A stretch of DNA of 64,000 nucleotides from Styela clava (taxonomy: Eukaryota; Chordata; Ascidiacea; Stolidobranchia; Styelidae). Below the pieces are notes generated by a model that saw nothing but the letters and a program-made list of their open reading frames with translations, was not told the DNA's origin and made no database searches. A program made the translations under genes and the position numbers. The DNA is taken from contig NC_135261.1 of NCBI RefSeq assembly GCF_964204865.1, positions 10,478,001 through 10,542,000 of the forward strand, written 5' to 3'. Shown here in pieces: positions 1 to 13,100 of this stretch. Each line of letters opens with the position of its first letter. Within the stretch, counting starts at the first letter, position 1.

Positions 1-36
1 CTAGTTGGCCGATATATCGATATTGGTCGAGCTCTA
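1..36. mobile_element. end of a hAT-type MITE (same family as 48369-49367)
   Basis: The first 36 bases end in GGTCGAGCTCTA and carry GATATATCG motifs. The reverse complement, TAGAGCTCGACC, matches the terminal inverted repeat of the complete element at 48369-49367. Only one end lies in the window, so the target duplication (expected CTGATGAC, starting at 37) cannot be checked. Confidence 0.6.
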
Positions 37-233
37 CTGATGACCGACTCAAATGAAAAGAATCTAGATAATTGGCTGCCAGTCGAAGTGATCCTGTGTA
101 CTGCCCGCTCTGCACTAAGTGATTGTAATGTAAGCTATTCATACTGCCGAGCTATGTGATTCGACAATCATCAATGCATATAACGGGTTTGCACTAACAG
201 AAGTAGCTAGTGCAAATAAAATAATGAACATAC

Positions 234-2011
234 CAATTGCTTTGGCGATAAGTTGAGCAGCTTTGGCATCTCCTTCTGCCGTTGTAACAGCAGCCATTTT
301 CTGTTGCTCAGCCTAAATACAGAAAAACATAAAAATATCTAAAATACCCGAAAAGAGACAAAGCGCTAATCTACCAAATATAATTCAAACCTTTTCCACA
401 ACAAATCTAGCTCGTTCTGCTTCTTGCTGGGCGACTTGTTTTGCTTCGACAGCGTGTGTAAATTCTCTTCCGAAGGTTAAATGTGTCAGTGATACATCAT
501 CAAGAATCATACCGAATGCATCAGCCCTCTCAGCGAGATCTTCACTGACCTGATAATTTATGTGTAGTTAGTTATTACTATAATAGAAGCAAACATAACT
601 ATACCACCGCAAAACAAGCTACAGGATATAATATCTTTTAAGTGGATGAACTTTACTTGTTAATATCTGTAACTTGAATTGAATTTTTTGGCTTATTTAA
701 AACTATCATTTAATAAAAGCGTTTACAAAGGCCATATGCATTGGTATTTGAATCAGTTCACTTTCCTTTTTCAAACTATTTCATTATAAACATTTTCAAT
801 AGAGTATTATTTGCATAGTCAAAGTTAACAATGAGAGGCATATACAGTCCTACAATGTAAAAATATCAGTTCCAAATTTAAAAAGACTGTGTAGTGGTAT
901 AATTTTAACAATCACAAAGTAACATGGCGATTTATACGACGATTTGGAAGTCAATGGCTGAAAGTACAAATATATTATTAGACCAAACCAGGGTAACTGA
1001 ACTTCCTACTCTTCAAAGGCGACTATAGAAAATTGCAAATGGTAATCAAATACACCATACCTGTCGTGAAACGATTTCTCTCTGCGTAATAAGCTCGCTG
1101 GCATCAAATCTAGCAACTACTGCCTTTAAAACTTCATTTGTGATTGAAGGTAAAATTCTTTCGTCATAATCTTCACCGACGGTTGTGAATATATTCGGCA
1201 ACATTGATGGCTTTGGACGAAATAAAATACGCAATGTGATATTGACATTTTGTAAATCTGAAAAATAAATGAAAATGATAAAAGTATTGATTATAATTAT
1301 TATCTGGTAAATTTGATCTAGAACAGAACATGGATGCTATATAAAAGAACCTGGAAATGAGAATTGTCATGTTGTAGAATGCATAAGATTTGCAGACCCA
1401 GATTTTGATGATGTAATCTAACCAAATTATGAAATGAAAGATTTTTGATTGAAATTCAAGTTTCTCTCAGTCAAAGATAAAATGAATTAATTTTATATGA
1501 TACCTTTTGAACCTGTCACCACCGGTATATTTCTTGGTCTGGCTTTTATATCAAAAATAATAGGTTTTTGAATGACTGGAATAAGAAAGTGTGTTCCCTC
1601 TCCTGTCACAGTCTCTTTCACACCCGAAAATCTATCAAATATAACTGCTCTGCATCCAGCATCAACTGAAAATATAGATGAATTCACATATGTTATTAAA
1701 TTATAGAAAAAACAGGATACAGGGATATGACAAGAGAAATTTCCTGTTCCAGTAGTCTAACTAGTCAGCTTTTTTCATCATGACTCAAAAGTCTAATTCA
1801 GTTTTACAACTGTGAGATAAAAACTTTCAATCAACGTTTCAAAAATTCTTCATAATGTACCAGTACCTTTTCACGCTGTCATACAGATACAGTCATAGGC
1901 CTGCATGTAACAATCAACATACCCACCATTATAAAGAGCCGAGTTCACAACGCTTCCAGCTACAGCGAGACCAACACCAAATTTCGCAAGCCTTGAAAAC
2001 AAAACCTCCAT
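234..2011 (-). CDS. PHB1: prohibitin 1 (5' five exons; 3' end off the left edge)
   Basis: Prohibitin of the SPFH/Band 7 family, one of two subunits of the ring-shaped inner-mitochondrial-membrane scaffold that stabilises newly made membrane proteins and m-AAA protease. Exons on the minus strand: 1927-2011, 1504-1665, 1061-1257, 391-549 and 234-312. Phases close through exon 5, giving about 227 residues; some 45 C-terminal residues are missing because the gene runs off the window after a phase-1 donor at 233. Exon 1 encodes the N-terminal membrane anchor ([17 protein letters not shown]). Exon 2 has the family signature [10 protein letters not shown] and [17 protein letters not shown], exon 3 has [13 protein letters not shown] and [11 protein letters not shown], exon 4 has the Band 7 end [18 protein letters not shown] stretch and the start of the coiled coil ([16 protein letters not shown]). 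Identity to vertebrate PHB1, as recalled, is high. ATG at 2011 is the only start in frame with the anchor. Confidence 0.96.
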
Positions 2012-5000
2012 CTTCTAAATGTCTAGTCGAGTCAGAAATCAGCAATAACTTGAAAAAGTTGAGGTATTCGACAATGCGATTGCACCAGATCACGTGTGAA
2101 TCGCATTGGTGCAGATCGGAAAAATTGCGGTGGTTGCAGAGTCATACATGAGCTTCAAATCCGGTTTCTATCTCAATGTTTTTTTATTTCTTCCGTGTGC
2201 CATTTTTTATGTAAATAATTGAATAGAAATTTGTTTTTGGCATATTATATCACCAGTAATTAATAAATTCACGCGCCCTACATGTTGTTCTACTCAAGCC
2301 ACCTGAATATTTTGAACGAATTCAATTTGTTCCTTGTATGCGCCCGTCGGGCGAATGTTTCAAGGGTATCAACGTCATTCAGCTATTCCTACGCACAACT
2401 GTTATTCTTTTATTAGTGTTTTAGCTAAACTCAATAATGATATGACATTCCTAGGTTTAAGCAGTGCCTTAAAAACAATATGGTATTTTACATTTACGAT
2501 GACGTTTACAACAAAAACAATAACGTATATTCTCGAAAAAAATAAAAATGACACAATTAAATACAAGAGAGTGTTGCTCAAATATATGGAAATAAAAAGG
2601 CTAAAACAACAAAGTGCGGGTGTGCAATCTGTCACAGTATACTAGCGCTACGAGGTGCGCAATTTTTAATTGTGGTGACGTCATAGCACACAAAAACAAA
2701 TCTCATAGAGCTCACAGAATTTTTTGAATTTAATAAAAGTAATTACCTTCTAGTGCAAACTACAGTCTTTAGGTGCTGAAAATTTGTAAGCAATTAGTTC
2801 AGTAAGTAACAAGAAAAGCGATTTTTTCATAACAATAAAAATCCTAACAAGGAAATCAACAAGAGCAACCACAACAACATAATTAATAACAAAACGATTC
2901 ATATGTACACTTCGCGTCCAAAAATCAAGTTGGCGAAAAAAAAACTTTTCGAACTACAATGAACAGCAGAGTGCGTATGAAACCTGGTAAATCAATCATG
3001 CTGATCGGAATAACTTGACTCTAGTTTCGAAAATAAAATGAAAACGCCAATGAATATGAATGAATGAATATATTGCCTCAGCTTTTGTGGTTGCGATTGG
3101 GGATACAAGTTTCGAATATCTTATTTTCGAATCGAATCAGAATGTTCCGATTCGAATATTTAATATACCATCAGTTTACCGTTAACTCTCTTTAAATTTA
3201 GAATAGCTACAGTATTAATTCTGCTTGAATAATATTATTGAACTAGAAATTGAATAATGTTAGTAGAAAAAAATTTAATGAATGAATGAAATATATATAT
3301 TAGGGCTGGAAAAATTTGTTTTCGTTACATAGAGCTTACTTAGTTACATACTTAGTTACATATTTGTTTTTATTACATAAACTTTTGTATGCAAAATATT
3401 CCGGACGTATAGTGTTCGTTTTCTTCTAAATTTAACCTTCAAAAATCATCTGAATAAGAAACGCTAGTGTTCCGATACCGTTTGCGCCATGATTTCGAAA
3501 GGAGTAATGATTACGAAGAGCACATCACATTGTATAACTTGTAAAATTTCATAGCATTTTAAGTAGTCAAACAAAATTGGGCTAAACTATTGCTTTAGTT
3601 TAGACCCATATCAAATATAACAACCCAAGGATTGTTACGAATCGGGAAGATCTGTAACCAGCACACGGAAAATAAACGAAAATACGCCTTTAATCGATCT
3701 TGTGACAACGTCGCTGCGTTATGCAATCGCCTCGTGTTGTCTGAATCGATAGATATTCTTTTTAATAGAATCAAGTCGTCTTCCCTGAAATTGCTTCGAT
3801 TCGTGTTGATTCGAATCGCTTCGGAATCTCTCTAAATGCTCGCTCAATAATGTACTCTTTCATTAATTTTTTCATATCGTTCGACGTTTTCGAAATGCCG
3901 AAAAATGCTTAACAATTAGTGTTAGCATCATTCGCGCCTTTTATGGTTGTTCGATTTCCTCTGCTGCCTTACATGGTTTCGCTTGGTTCTTCGTCATATT
4001 TATATATTATGCTATATATATTCATCATTGTTCGGGTACTTTCCAATTTTACATATTACAATTTTACATATTGCTTATTTCAAAATTTTCGTAAATAGCT
4101 GCTTCATTCAAATTCATATACTGTATATGTATGTTGTATTTAATTGACAAGAAATGTTTTGACTCATAAAGGCATTAATAATTTGATACATGCTTGGCTT
4201 TGTAATGCAATAAAAAATAACTAAACTGCAAAACCGAAACACTTGTCACATCACTTATTGTTGATCTAATTGTCTCAATATAAACAGATGAATCAGTATT
4301 ATATTGAAACTCATTGACATAATTTTTTCAGTTTGCATCAAATGCTGGTGCTGGTTATGCACTATCCATAACGTGCGGTTAGAGACAGATTTGATTGCAG
4401 GACGAAATTACTGGAATAATGGTTATGAGGTAGTAGAAATTATTCTGTCAGGCATATCTCAAAGTGTTTATAGGTTGTGATAGTATATCTTAATGCGATA
4501 ATGTACAACCACTATATACAAATCTTTTGGTGAATGGATAGTTTATAGCATGCTTTTAAAGTATAACAGTGTAGGCTATTTTACATGTGCAATATGGACA
4601 TTAGGCGTAATAGCCCACGCATAAAAATATATATGGTCTTTTCAAAAAAATTGTGACGAGGTTCAGTCAGTACCTGAAAAAAAAAAACGTACTAGGTATT
4701 ATGATATATTATTTAATTCACTTTCCAATTTCCAGAGCTTAATTTTCTAGAATTTAGGGTTTTTGTGCAAGTCGACGTCAAATGACTATTATTATTCGAT
4801 TATCATAGACTTCGGTGAGCTTATTGTGTTTGAATGATAATAATCGAAAATAATTTTATTCTACCACAGGGTGGGATTGATGCTGATTTAAATATATATG
4901 CATCATTTAGCGCAGGACTAGATCAAAGTTTTATATAAAAAAAAGTTTAAATTAGAGCATTTATTTAATATAAAGAAAATTCTGTTTGCTCCCTTCCGTT

Positions 5001-5096
5001 TATCATTCCGATTTTTGAGGCCATATTTATTTCGAAATGTTAAGTTCGGTGCAAATTATATTGAATTGCATTTGTATGCTTCCTTTTTAGGGGATA
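2012..5096. other. intergenic region between divergent PHB1 and the 7TM gene
   Basis: No convincing coding exon seen. It holds one degenerate copy of a dispersed repeat (about 2565-2930) that also occurs near 7024, 7490, 10818 and 13300, and otherwise AT-rich sequence with many homopolymer runs. The open frames of 60-100 codons here lack family similarity and plausible splice partners. Confidence 0.6.
2565..2930 (-). repeat. dispersed repeat family A, degenerate copy
   Basis: Shares with the copy at 10818-11206, in the same order, a GCTCAAATATATGG block, a block ending AGCGATTTTTTCATAACA-like, and a CAAAACGATTCATATGTAC-like end. Strongly diverged in the middle. No coding potential. Confidence 0.5.
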
Positions 5097-6987
5097 ATGG
5101 AAAATAACTATTATGACTACAACGGGTTCGGAAGTGACCACAAACACGACTTTGACTATGCAGACATTACTACAAGTATGGGAATGATCTTTACAATATT
5201 AATATATGTAACGTCATAATACGTGACAGAGATAAATTGTTGACTGCAGTTTCAAATAAATAAAATTAGAGATTTGTATCTTTATGGTATCATAAAAAAT
5301 GTGTCTGAAAAATATTGCAAGACAATATGCTTCTTCCTCTACTTCTTTTGTAAAATTGAATTTGAACTTAAAAAAGTTAAATTATTACGACTACTTTGCA
5401 CTTTAAAAACAACCATTCAAAAATAAAATTTTTTGAAGACCTATTTAATTACTATTGTAGTATAAATACCTCGTAAATTCAGAACAGCGTCTTACTCGTT
5501 CTTAGTTCACATCAAAAATTAGCATGCAGGAGATGTGGTGGCTGGGCGATTCTCATTTCGAGAAGTATTGACCATACCAAAATATAAAAGCATTATTTTA
5601 TACTGACTTTACCAAAAGACTAGGGTTTCTGACGTTTAAATTCATTAAGTCTCCTGATTGATTATCTCTGCCAAGTTAACAAACCTTTGTTCAACCAAAT
5701 CTTGAAAATTTGAACCTCTGTTGCCTGGACGAGAGGACCAGGTAGACAATAATCGATTTTAAGCCCACTTGTTCATTTCATTCCTGATATATTACGACTG
5801 ATTTAACTAATTCAGGCTATATTTCAAAATAGTTCCAATCCTATGAAGTGCTAATACTGGTTTATGTATAATTGACTATTTTCTCTGTAGCCCCATCATA
5901 TTTTGAAGAGGATACTACATCGCATGATGCTGTAACATATGTACCGAAATTTACAAGTAACAGGTTTTTGGATGTTGGCGAATTCAATATCAAAAGTGGA
6001 TCGAACTACGGAGAACAAATGGGAAATACTTCTGGTAATGACATTAACTACGTTAGTAATATAACGTCATCTGCTCCGCATGCAGTATTTTCTCATGAAC
6101 TACACCTTCAGTGGGTTTTGAGTGAAATTTTTTCATATACATTGCTGTTTCTTAACTGCTACGTGGTGTTTTGTTTTATTGTCTACCATATACGCAAGCG
6201 TGGTACGGCGACCCGGAATTCCTATTTCTTTTCAAAAAAGAGTGGTGCCCTATATTCCATGGCTTTGAACACATTAACTATTTTATCTGCAGTTATTACG
6301 GCAGTCCGTGTACTGCTTAACCTGGACACAATATGGGGCCGGAGCTCCGAAATGGCATGTTTGCATTTGAAAAAACCAAAGATATTTGTGGGATTTTTAG
6401 TTTACTTAACTGTGTATATGAGTTTCTGGGTGCGACAAAGGATATTTTACAGCAGCCCCCAGCTGAATCATTTGAGCAACAAAGCGACTCGTTTTTTAAG
6501 CAAGTGGATACTGTTAGTGTTGGTTTTGGGTTATCTTGCAAACTTGGTTTACTTTATGGTGGAAGGGGATTCACATTACAAACCTCTGCCTCCAAATGGT
6601 TGTTCTGTGTCTTCTGATGCTATACCTTGGTACCTTTTGGCTGCTAATACAGTTATCATGCAATTTACGTTGCTTGCACTTCTAACATATCCGATGTTAA
6701 AGCGGAATAAGGCCAGACAAGGTGGCGAACCTAATAATAGGTTGATAAGACTAGTAAGGAAAGTATTAATGGCTGCCATTTTTGCTGTTGTCTGCTGTAT
6801 ATCATCTCTTTTTATTATATTGTTTATATCTACACCGATAGACGAAAAGTCACTTTTCATTGTAGATGTGAATTTAACTATTTTAGTTTTTACAGTTGTT
6901 ATTATGTTCTCAGATTGGCGCGTTAGACTTTTTCCGTTTCGTAAAAAATTTCGCGGAAAGTCTAACAAGAAATCTGGCATCAATTGA
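5097..6987 (+). CDS. orphan seven-transmembrane receptor-like protein
   Basis: Two-exon gene: 5097-5175 and 5891-6987. Exon 1 ends in phase 1 before GTATGG and exon 2 starts after CTGTAG in the matching phase, giving a 391-residue protein. Seven hydrophobic segments lie at about 102-127, 148-170, 189-208, 231-251, 270-295, 315-340 and 347-367. Cys183 near the start of TM3 and Cys264 in the TM4-TM5 loop sit where the GPCR disulfide is expected. The about 100-residue outside N-terminus has N-glycosylation sites near residues 72 and 83 and tyrosines 5, 6, 8, 21 and 30 set among acidic residues, like sulfated N-termini of peptide and chemokine receptors. Basic loops follow TM1 and TM5, and a basic tail follows TM7. 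I see no DRY motif after TM3 (it reads FWVRQR) and no NPxxY in TM7, so it is not a standard class A receptor. Ligand and family unknown. ATG 5097 is preceded by TTTTTAG, a possible 5'UTR intron or trans-splice acceptor. Confidence 0.75.
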
Positions 6988-7023
6988 TACCATAAATACC
7001 GCCACAAAGCGTTTGGTTTACTT

Positions 7024-7490
7024 ATTATTGGACACGTAGTGGACATAACGATCGTTTTAAAATTTTGTTGTTATTGGACACGTTTAGTGGCCATAACGAT
7101 CGTTTCAATATTATGTTGTTGTTGTTGTTCTTGTTCTTTGACACGTTTTTAAAAAATCGCTTTTCTCTTCGAATACTGGACCAATTGCTTTGAAATTTTC
7201 AGTGGTTAAAGATTAATTTCTTCGCTAGAAGGCTATTACTTTTATTTATTTCAAAATTTTGCGTGAATTCTATGAAATTTGATATTTCGTCTAAAATTTT
7301 GCTGTATTATTTTTTATCCATGGGAACACGGATTTTAGTCAGTGTCATGACTGGCTGTACGTTTTGATTCTGCAAAATTCTTGCTACTGGAAATTCAGAA
7401 CTTTTTTGAGGGTACCGGTAGCGTCAAAGGTACCGGTAAAGACTGATTCGCTCTGGTCTAACGTGTCCATATATTTGTGCGTAGCTCTCT
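7024..7490 (+). repeat. dispersed repeat family A, copy 1
   Basis: Contains doubled GGACACG...ATAACGATCGTTT blocks, the AAATCGCTTTTCTCTTCGAA block, TCAGTGGTTAAAGATT, GAAGGCTATTACTTTT, and ends with ACGTGTCCATATATTTG then TAGCTCTCTTGTT. The same block order, inverted, is found at 10818-11206 inside an intron of the LRR gene. Confidence 0.7.
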
Positions 7491-7688
7491 TGTTATTATT
7501 GTTATTATTTGTCTCCATCAACACGTTTTGAAGAAATCGCTTTTCTCTTCGAACACTGGACCAATTGCTCTAAAATTTTCAGTGGTTGAAAAATATTCTC
7601 CAGAAGGCTATTACTTTTTTTTTCGCTATGACGTCATCAAAATTATGTGACTCTACGTGTTCATATATTTGAGCATAGCTCTCTTGTT
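7491..7688 (+). repeat. dispersed repeat family A, copy 2 (shorter, tandem to copy 1)
   Basis: Repeats the AATCGCTTTTCTCTTCGAA / GGACCAATTGCT / TTTTCAGTGGTTGAA / AGAAGGCTATTAC series and the ACGTG-TCATATATTTGAGC end followed by TAGCTCTCTTGTT. It lacks the central part present in copy 1 and has a TGACGTCATCA block instead. Confidence 0.7.
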
Positions 7689-8543
7689 TTCCTTCGGCTT
7701 CAAATTTTATTAACTGAAGTTTTTAATGAAATATTTTAAACTGCTGCATGAAATTACTTATCCTTTTTTTCTTTAATAAACTCAAAATTTTAATGAAATT
7801 TGTCTATACTTAGAAATTTACCCCTCAGCATGAGATTCACATGTCACAAACGCATTGGTAGTCTTACCGTCGATCGAAACCTCACAGGGACTATCAATAG
7901 GGTTATCAAATTTTTATATTATCATCGAGAGTTTATGCGCTGTCTGTCTAAATATCGGTTTCAGTTCGAAAATTGGAAAGGAATTTACGTTAACGTTGTG
8001 CACCCTTTTGGATACGGGGCTTACACGCAAGAATTTGTAGCAGTTATCCGCTAACAAACAAAACCACGCATCCACCTTCAGTAAATAGGCTATCGATACG
8101 CTACACAGCAACAACAGTATCGAGACAATGCTAATGGGTAACGTTCGTGTATTATGCTGACTGGCTGAACGCCAAAGCGGAACATTTGGCTGACCGGTCG
8201 GGACGCCGGGACAAGACGTTGAAAATGGGACTGTCCCGCCTAAAACGGAACGCATGGTAGGCCTAATTTTTTCTAATGTTTTTCGTTCATTTCAGGTAAC
8301 TGATAAAATTACAGTCAATATAATATTTTCATTTGCCAGCACATAATATGATTGATATCTGTGGTGCAAAGCGTCAACATACTTTGTCTAGAAATACCAT
8401 TCGATGTTGCCTCCTTTCAAGTAACTAATTTCCCAGTATTTTTTAGTCTGATTTTCTTTGATGAACGTTAGCCTATTTATCCTCTTCTTAGTTCTAAGCT
8501 GAATATGTTAGACCAAGCAGTGGGAAATTTCATTCAATTAGAG
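7689..8543. other. non-coding stretch with a GC-rich repeat-like patch
   Basis: No gene seen. At about 8150-8270 is a GC-rich patch (GGTCGGGACGCCGGGACAAG, then GGGACTGTCCCG and AAAACGGAACGCATGG) that reads like a short mobile-element terminus rather than coding sequence; a 113-codon minus-strand frame across it has no recognisable domain. Confidence 0.4.
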
Positions 8544-8747
8544 CAGGAGTCGGCAAACTTATGTCGCTCGCGAGCCAAAATTAAAGGTTGCAAGTCATTG
8601 GCGGGCCGCACATATTTTTAGAAAGGTAAAAACCGAAAGGATGGCCGATGAATCAAATTTTTCCACGCATATCAGAAGATATTTTCTGCGCCATTAAACC
8701 ATTTGCACTCAACGTCAACTTTTCGCCGCATAGTTTGCCGACCCCTG
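8544..8747. mobile_element. short hAT-type MITE with near-perfect 8-bp target duplication
   Basis: Starts CAGGAGTCGGCAAACT and ends AGTTTGCCGACCCCTG, imperfect 16-bp terminal inverted repeats. Flanks are AATTAGAG (8536-8543) and AACTAGAG (8748-8755), 7 of 8 identical, as expected for a hAT insertion. Internal GCGAGCCAAAATTAAAGG and GGGCCGC blocks are typical of non-autonomous hAT elements. 204 bp, no open frame. Confidence 0.8.
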
Positions 8748-9460
8748 AACTAGAGTAACAAAATTCTGTTCTGAATTCCAAAATTCTGACTTTGAATCCG
8801 TGGAGTAGAGATATCCGACACATGAAATTCGAAACTGAAGGTGTCAACAAAAATTGCTTGAGTTTTACAACGCGGAACTTCGAATATTGTTGACCAAAAT
8901 TACCAAATGACTTGTCGCTAGTATATTGTAAAAAATAATATTACACAGCAAATATAACTCCCCCGAGTAGCGTTAACTTTTTGCATTAGAAAAGAACATA
9001 CAAATAAATTTAAAATGGCATATATATATTTAAAGGAACTTTCAAAGAAACTTGGTCAAACGAATATATTTTATATCGAATAAAACATTTCACAGTTACA
9101 CAGTGATTTCAGGTAGACAGAGTGAGTATATGCATTCCATCGTAATAACTGTCTTACCAAATGAACATTCATAACCTCAATATTCGCCTTAGTAATGCTC
9201 TAACATTGCTGGGTTGGCGCGTTGTATCAGTGCCCAAACATAATATTACCAATTAGAGGCTGAAATGTTAAGCTTTAAAGACTGAAAATGGCCGAGTTTG
9301 TATTTCCAACATTTTAGTATAGACGTTCTTTTTTTTCAATTTTTTTTATAGTCATAATACCCAGGGCAGGGCAACTCAAGTCTACTTTCTCAGCTATGAG
9401 TGGAAAAAAAGGTTTTTGGGTTGGCATCTGCCTTTTATGTCAGGTAAATAAATAAGATAT

Positions 9461-9733
9461 GCTTCTACCGTTTTCCCAAAAAATAAGACCTAGCCTGGAT
9501 TTTAAAAATGATTTTAATAAAAGCCCTCGCATAAAATAGGACCTAGTCGTTTTTTTTAAATAAGAAATTGTTATTTATAAGTAAATGGATATCGGTTTCA
9601 TATTTTGTATATTTGAAAATCTCGTAATTTTTAACATTGTAATTTTGTTTTGAATAAATGAAAATTAAAGACATAGCCCAAAATAAGCCCTTGTGTTATT
9701 TTTCGAATGGAAATTGGGAAAACGCGGTAGAGC
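9461..9733. mobile_element. small inverted-repeat element (MITE-like)
   Basis: The left end GCTTCTACCGTTTTCCC and the reverse complement of the right end, GCTCTACCGCGTTTTCCC, form about 17-bp terminal inverted repeats. The interior carries repeated ATAAGACCTAGCC / ATAAAATAGGACCTAG blocks. Flanks share only TA. 273 bp, non-coding. Confidence 0.6.
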
Positions 9734-10129
9734 TAGGTACTAAATCGTCAATTTTGACATACTATAAAAAAGGGAAGAATAACCTAAAGGAAAAAAAACT
9801 GAGCTTCTATATCGCGTTGACTCGGAAATGAATTGAAATAATAATAATAAATGTATGTAATAAATATATATGTATATTGAGAAAATGAAGTGGTATAATT
9901 TATACCAATCTATATCAATGCTGGACAAATTCTCCATATGTCATTTGTCAAGTTACGATTGCCTCTCCATTCAATATTGACGTTCAATACCATTGCGTGA
10001 TTGTGTTAGTACGAACTTGTCTTACTTGTATTTAAATGTGATAACGATTGCAACATTTCAGCAATTAGTGTTAATCACTGATGTGTATCGATAATGCAAT
10101 CGCAATATCACGATAATGCAACGTAACAG

Positions 10130-13100
10130 TTAATCCTCGTCCTCACTTAATGAAAGACCTAGCTTTTTACACAAAACTCTTACAGTACACAAATATAAAA
10201 ACACAATAAAAAATACGACAGGAATCGCAGCTGCAAAAAGTACTATCCCCAAAAACATGGATACTGCTACAAAAAATGGTTGATTCGGACATATTAAATC
10301 CCGTTCAGGAACACTTAAAAACTGTTTTCCAACGACAGCACTGTGCCTGTTGAACGGCGTCGTACAAAAAGATCCTGTTGTGGCGACGTCGCTCGCGTAT
10401 GCCCCGTCGTGTGTTAAATAGTTTTTAAGTATTGCGTCATCAGCAATATTCCTCGGAAGGTCATACAGATTTGCGTCTAACGTGAGGTTACGTACGTTTA
10501 TAAACCACACAAGAGGTAAAATAAGACAATCACAATTTATAGGATTTCCAAATAGCCACATCGCTTCTAAATTCGGGGCATAGAGTGGATCGACATGAAC
10601 AGTATCACTCGTGACAGACGATGTAAAACTGACTGACAGTGGTGAAATTGAGGGTGTTCCAAATTCCAAAGTCTTCAGAGCACATCCGTACAAGAATAGA
10701 AATCGTAACTTTGTCAAATTGACAAAAATATCCTTTGGTAATGTTCTGAGAAACGGGTTTCTGCAATAAAAATATTAATAGAAGCATGAATAAAATTATG
10801 GACTATGATTTTGAAAATAACAAGAAAGCAACGCTCAAATATATGGACACGTTAACCAGAGCGAAGCAATTCTTACCTTTGACGCCACCGGTACCCTCAA
10901 AAAAATTTCCGAGTTTCGCATAGCAAAAATTTACAGAATCCAACCGGACAGCCAGTGTTCCCATGGATAAAATAATACAGCGAAATTTTGGACGAAATAT
11001 CAGATTTCATATGGAATTTAGAAATGAATAAAAGTAATAGCCTTCTGGAAAAAAAATCAATCTTTAACCACTGAAAATTTCAAAGCAATTGGTCTAGTAT
11101 TCGAAGAGAAAAGCGATTTTTTAATGAAGACCATGACGAATAACAAGAACAAAACGTAATATTGAAACGATCGTTTTGTCCACTGACGTGTCCAATGAAT
11201 AAACATTACTAATAACAAGGTTTAACTTACCTATTGAGAAATAGATATTCCAAATTGTCAGCACCAGCAAACGTATCAGAATTGAGGAAATGAATCGCAT
11301 TATTCGATAAATCCAGAACTTCCAATACAGACATCGTCTGAAAAGCGTTTGGAACAATTTCTCGAAGTCCGTTTCGACTGAAATTTAACATTTCAATATT
11401 TGGTAGATTATGTAGTTTTTGGGCATCTGTGATGGTGAGGTTTAAAATACGATTCTCTCCCAGTTCTAGAAGTGTTAGAGTAGCTGGAATTCCTCCGGGT
11501 AACACGGTAAGCTTGTTTCCAGTCAGCCTGAATGAAAGGAAATGTATTAATAAACAGTTTAATTGTTATTATCGCCATCTTTATTTAATGTGTCTGAGTT
11601 TTTGTAACTTTACTGGTGAAAAGATAGTTAATTAGATAAACTTCTTTATATCGTAAGATTGGAAATATTAAAGAGAAAAAGTGACAAAAAAACGTACACG
11701 CTGTGATTCGTGAAGAATTATTAGGAAAAAAGTGACAGTTAGTAATGCAAAACAATAGTGACACTAGATTAAATTACAGTCACTTCAAAGAAATCTGTAT
11801 AAGCTAATTGTAATTAGTATAATATATATGTACCGGTATATGAGATCTGATCAGTTTAAAGTTAACGTGTTTGATGCAAAGCAATTTCATTATGACAAAA
11901 TTTGTATATGCATTTTCTGCACTTTATTATTAATTTTGAAAACTTAATTTTAAAGAAATAATTTGATGTGAGAATATTAACTAAACAATGTGTCACGCCG
12001 GTACAAATATTTGAACTCCCAGTGGTTCTAATAAACAAAACCGAATCGCGAATCGAATTCATATCATTATAAAATTAAATATAAAAGTTGAAATGACAAG
12101 AACAAAATATTAAATTCGATTTCGAGAAATATGACTAACATCAAATCCTAAATTTGAAAGAATAGTTTGGCAAGCTCTACCGTAAGTCATCAATCACAGC
12201 GGAGCAAAAATTTTATGTATTAGAGTGTGTATTAAAAGAAATGAAAGAAACCTTTTAACGAAACGCTACGCTTTACGAAGAATCATTTATTTACAAACCC
12301 AGTGGGAATTGGAATTTAAGTACTGAAACAGCATGCTTGTTTATACCAAGCTTTGTCTTCGAGTACAAAGACCGGAATGAAACACTTCTTTTTTCATAAT
12401 AAAACGGAAATATGGCTGTTTCCTTTGGCTTTGAATTCCATGTAGTTATTATTAAAAAAGTGAATAATTGGCGTTGGTTGTTTTATATCTATATATACAA
12501 CATATACCGCATTTCAAGAATATCCCTGAATATTCCTGATTAACGTTATATTACATCGAAATATGACAATTTGTAACCTTAAATGCGCAAACACGCGGTA
12601 AAATAATTATTAGTGTTTACCATTTCTTTCCTGGTTAAATATCAGTAAAACGTTGCCCAACGTACATCCCTGACGTCTTATGTTGTGCACTCTTTCAGAA
12701 AAACATTTTATTCACGCAATGTCAAGTTCACCAAAAATCGATACATGTCCTTTTAATGCGGAAAATTGAAATTATGACCGGAAAATATTGCCAGATAATA
12801 CCAGTTTAAGATATTTGCTTGCATCATATTAAACTTTTAGTTGTGAAACTGAAGGCTTCACTATAATCCTACTACACAATTCAGTATTATGTTTGTGATT
12901 AAAATATAACTTGCAAGCATAGCTGGCAATTTGTTCTGTGTTAACGGGCGGGCGACGGTACAATGCACACAACACCAACTTTTAAATGCTGCAAAATGGC
13001 ATTGATTTTTTTCTTGTGGAAAACTTTATCGATTTGATCTGAAATTCAATTATTGACGTTCCGATTGGCCTCATTTGGCGTTTAATAGAAAAGTTGGGTG

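Noticed and set aside
1855..2151. 98-codon plus-strand frame across the PHB1 start
   Set aside because: Overlaps PHB1 exon 1 in antisense and has no recognisable content.
6576..7046. 156-codon minus-strand frame opposite the 7TM gene
   Set aside because: It is the antisense shadow of a transmembrane-rich coding exon and has no splice support.
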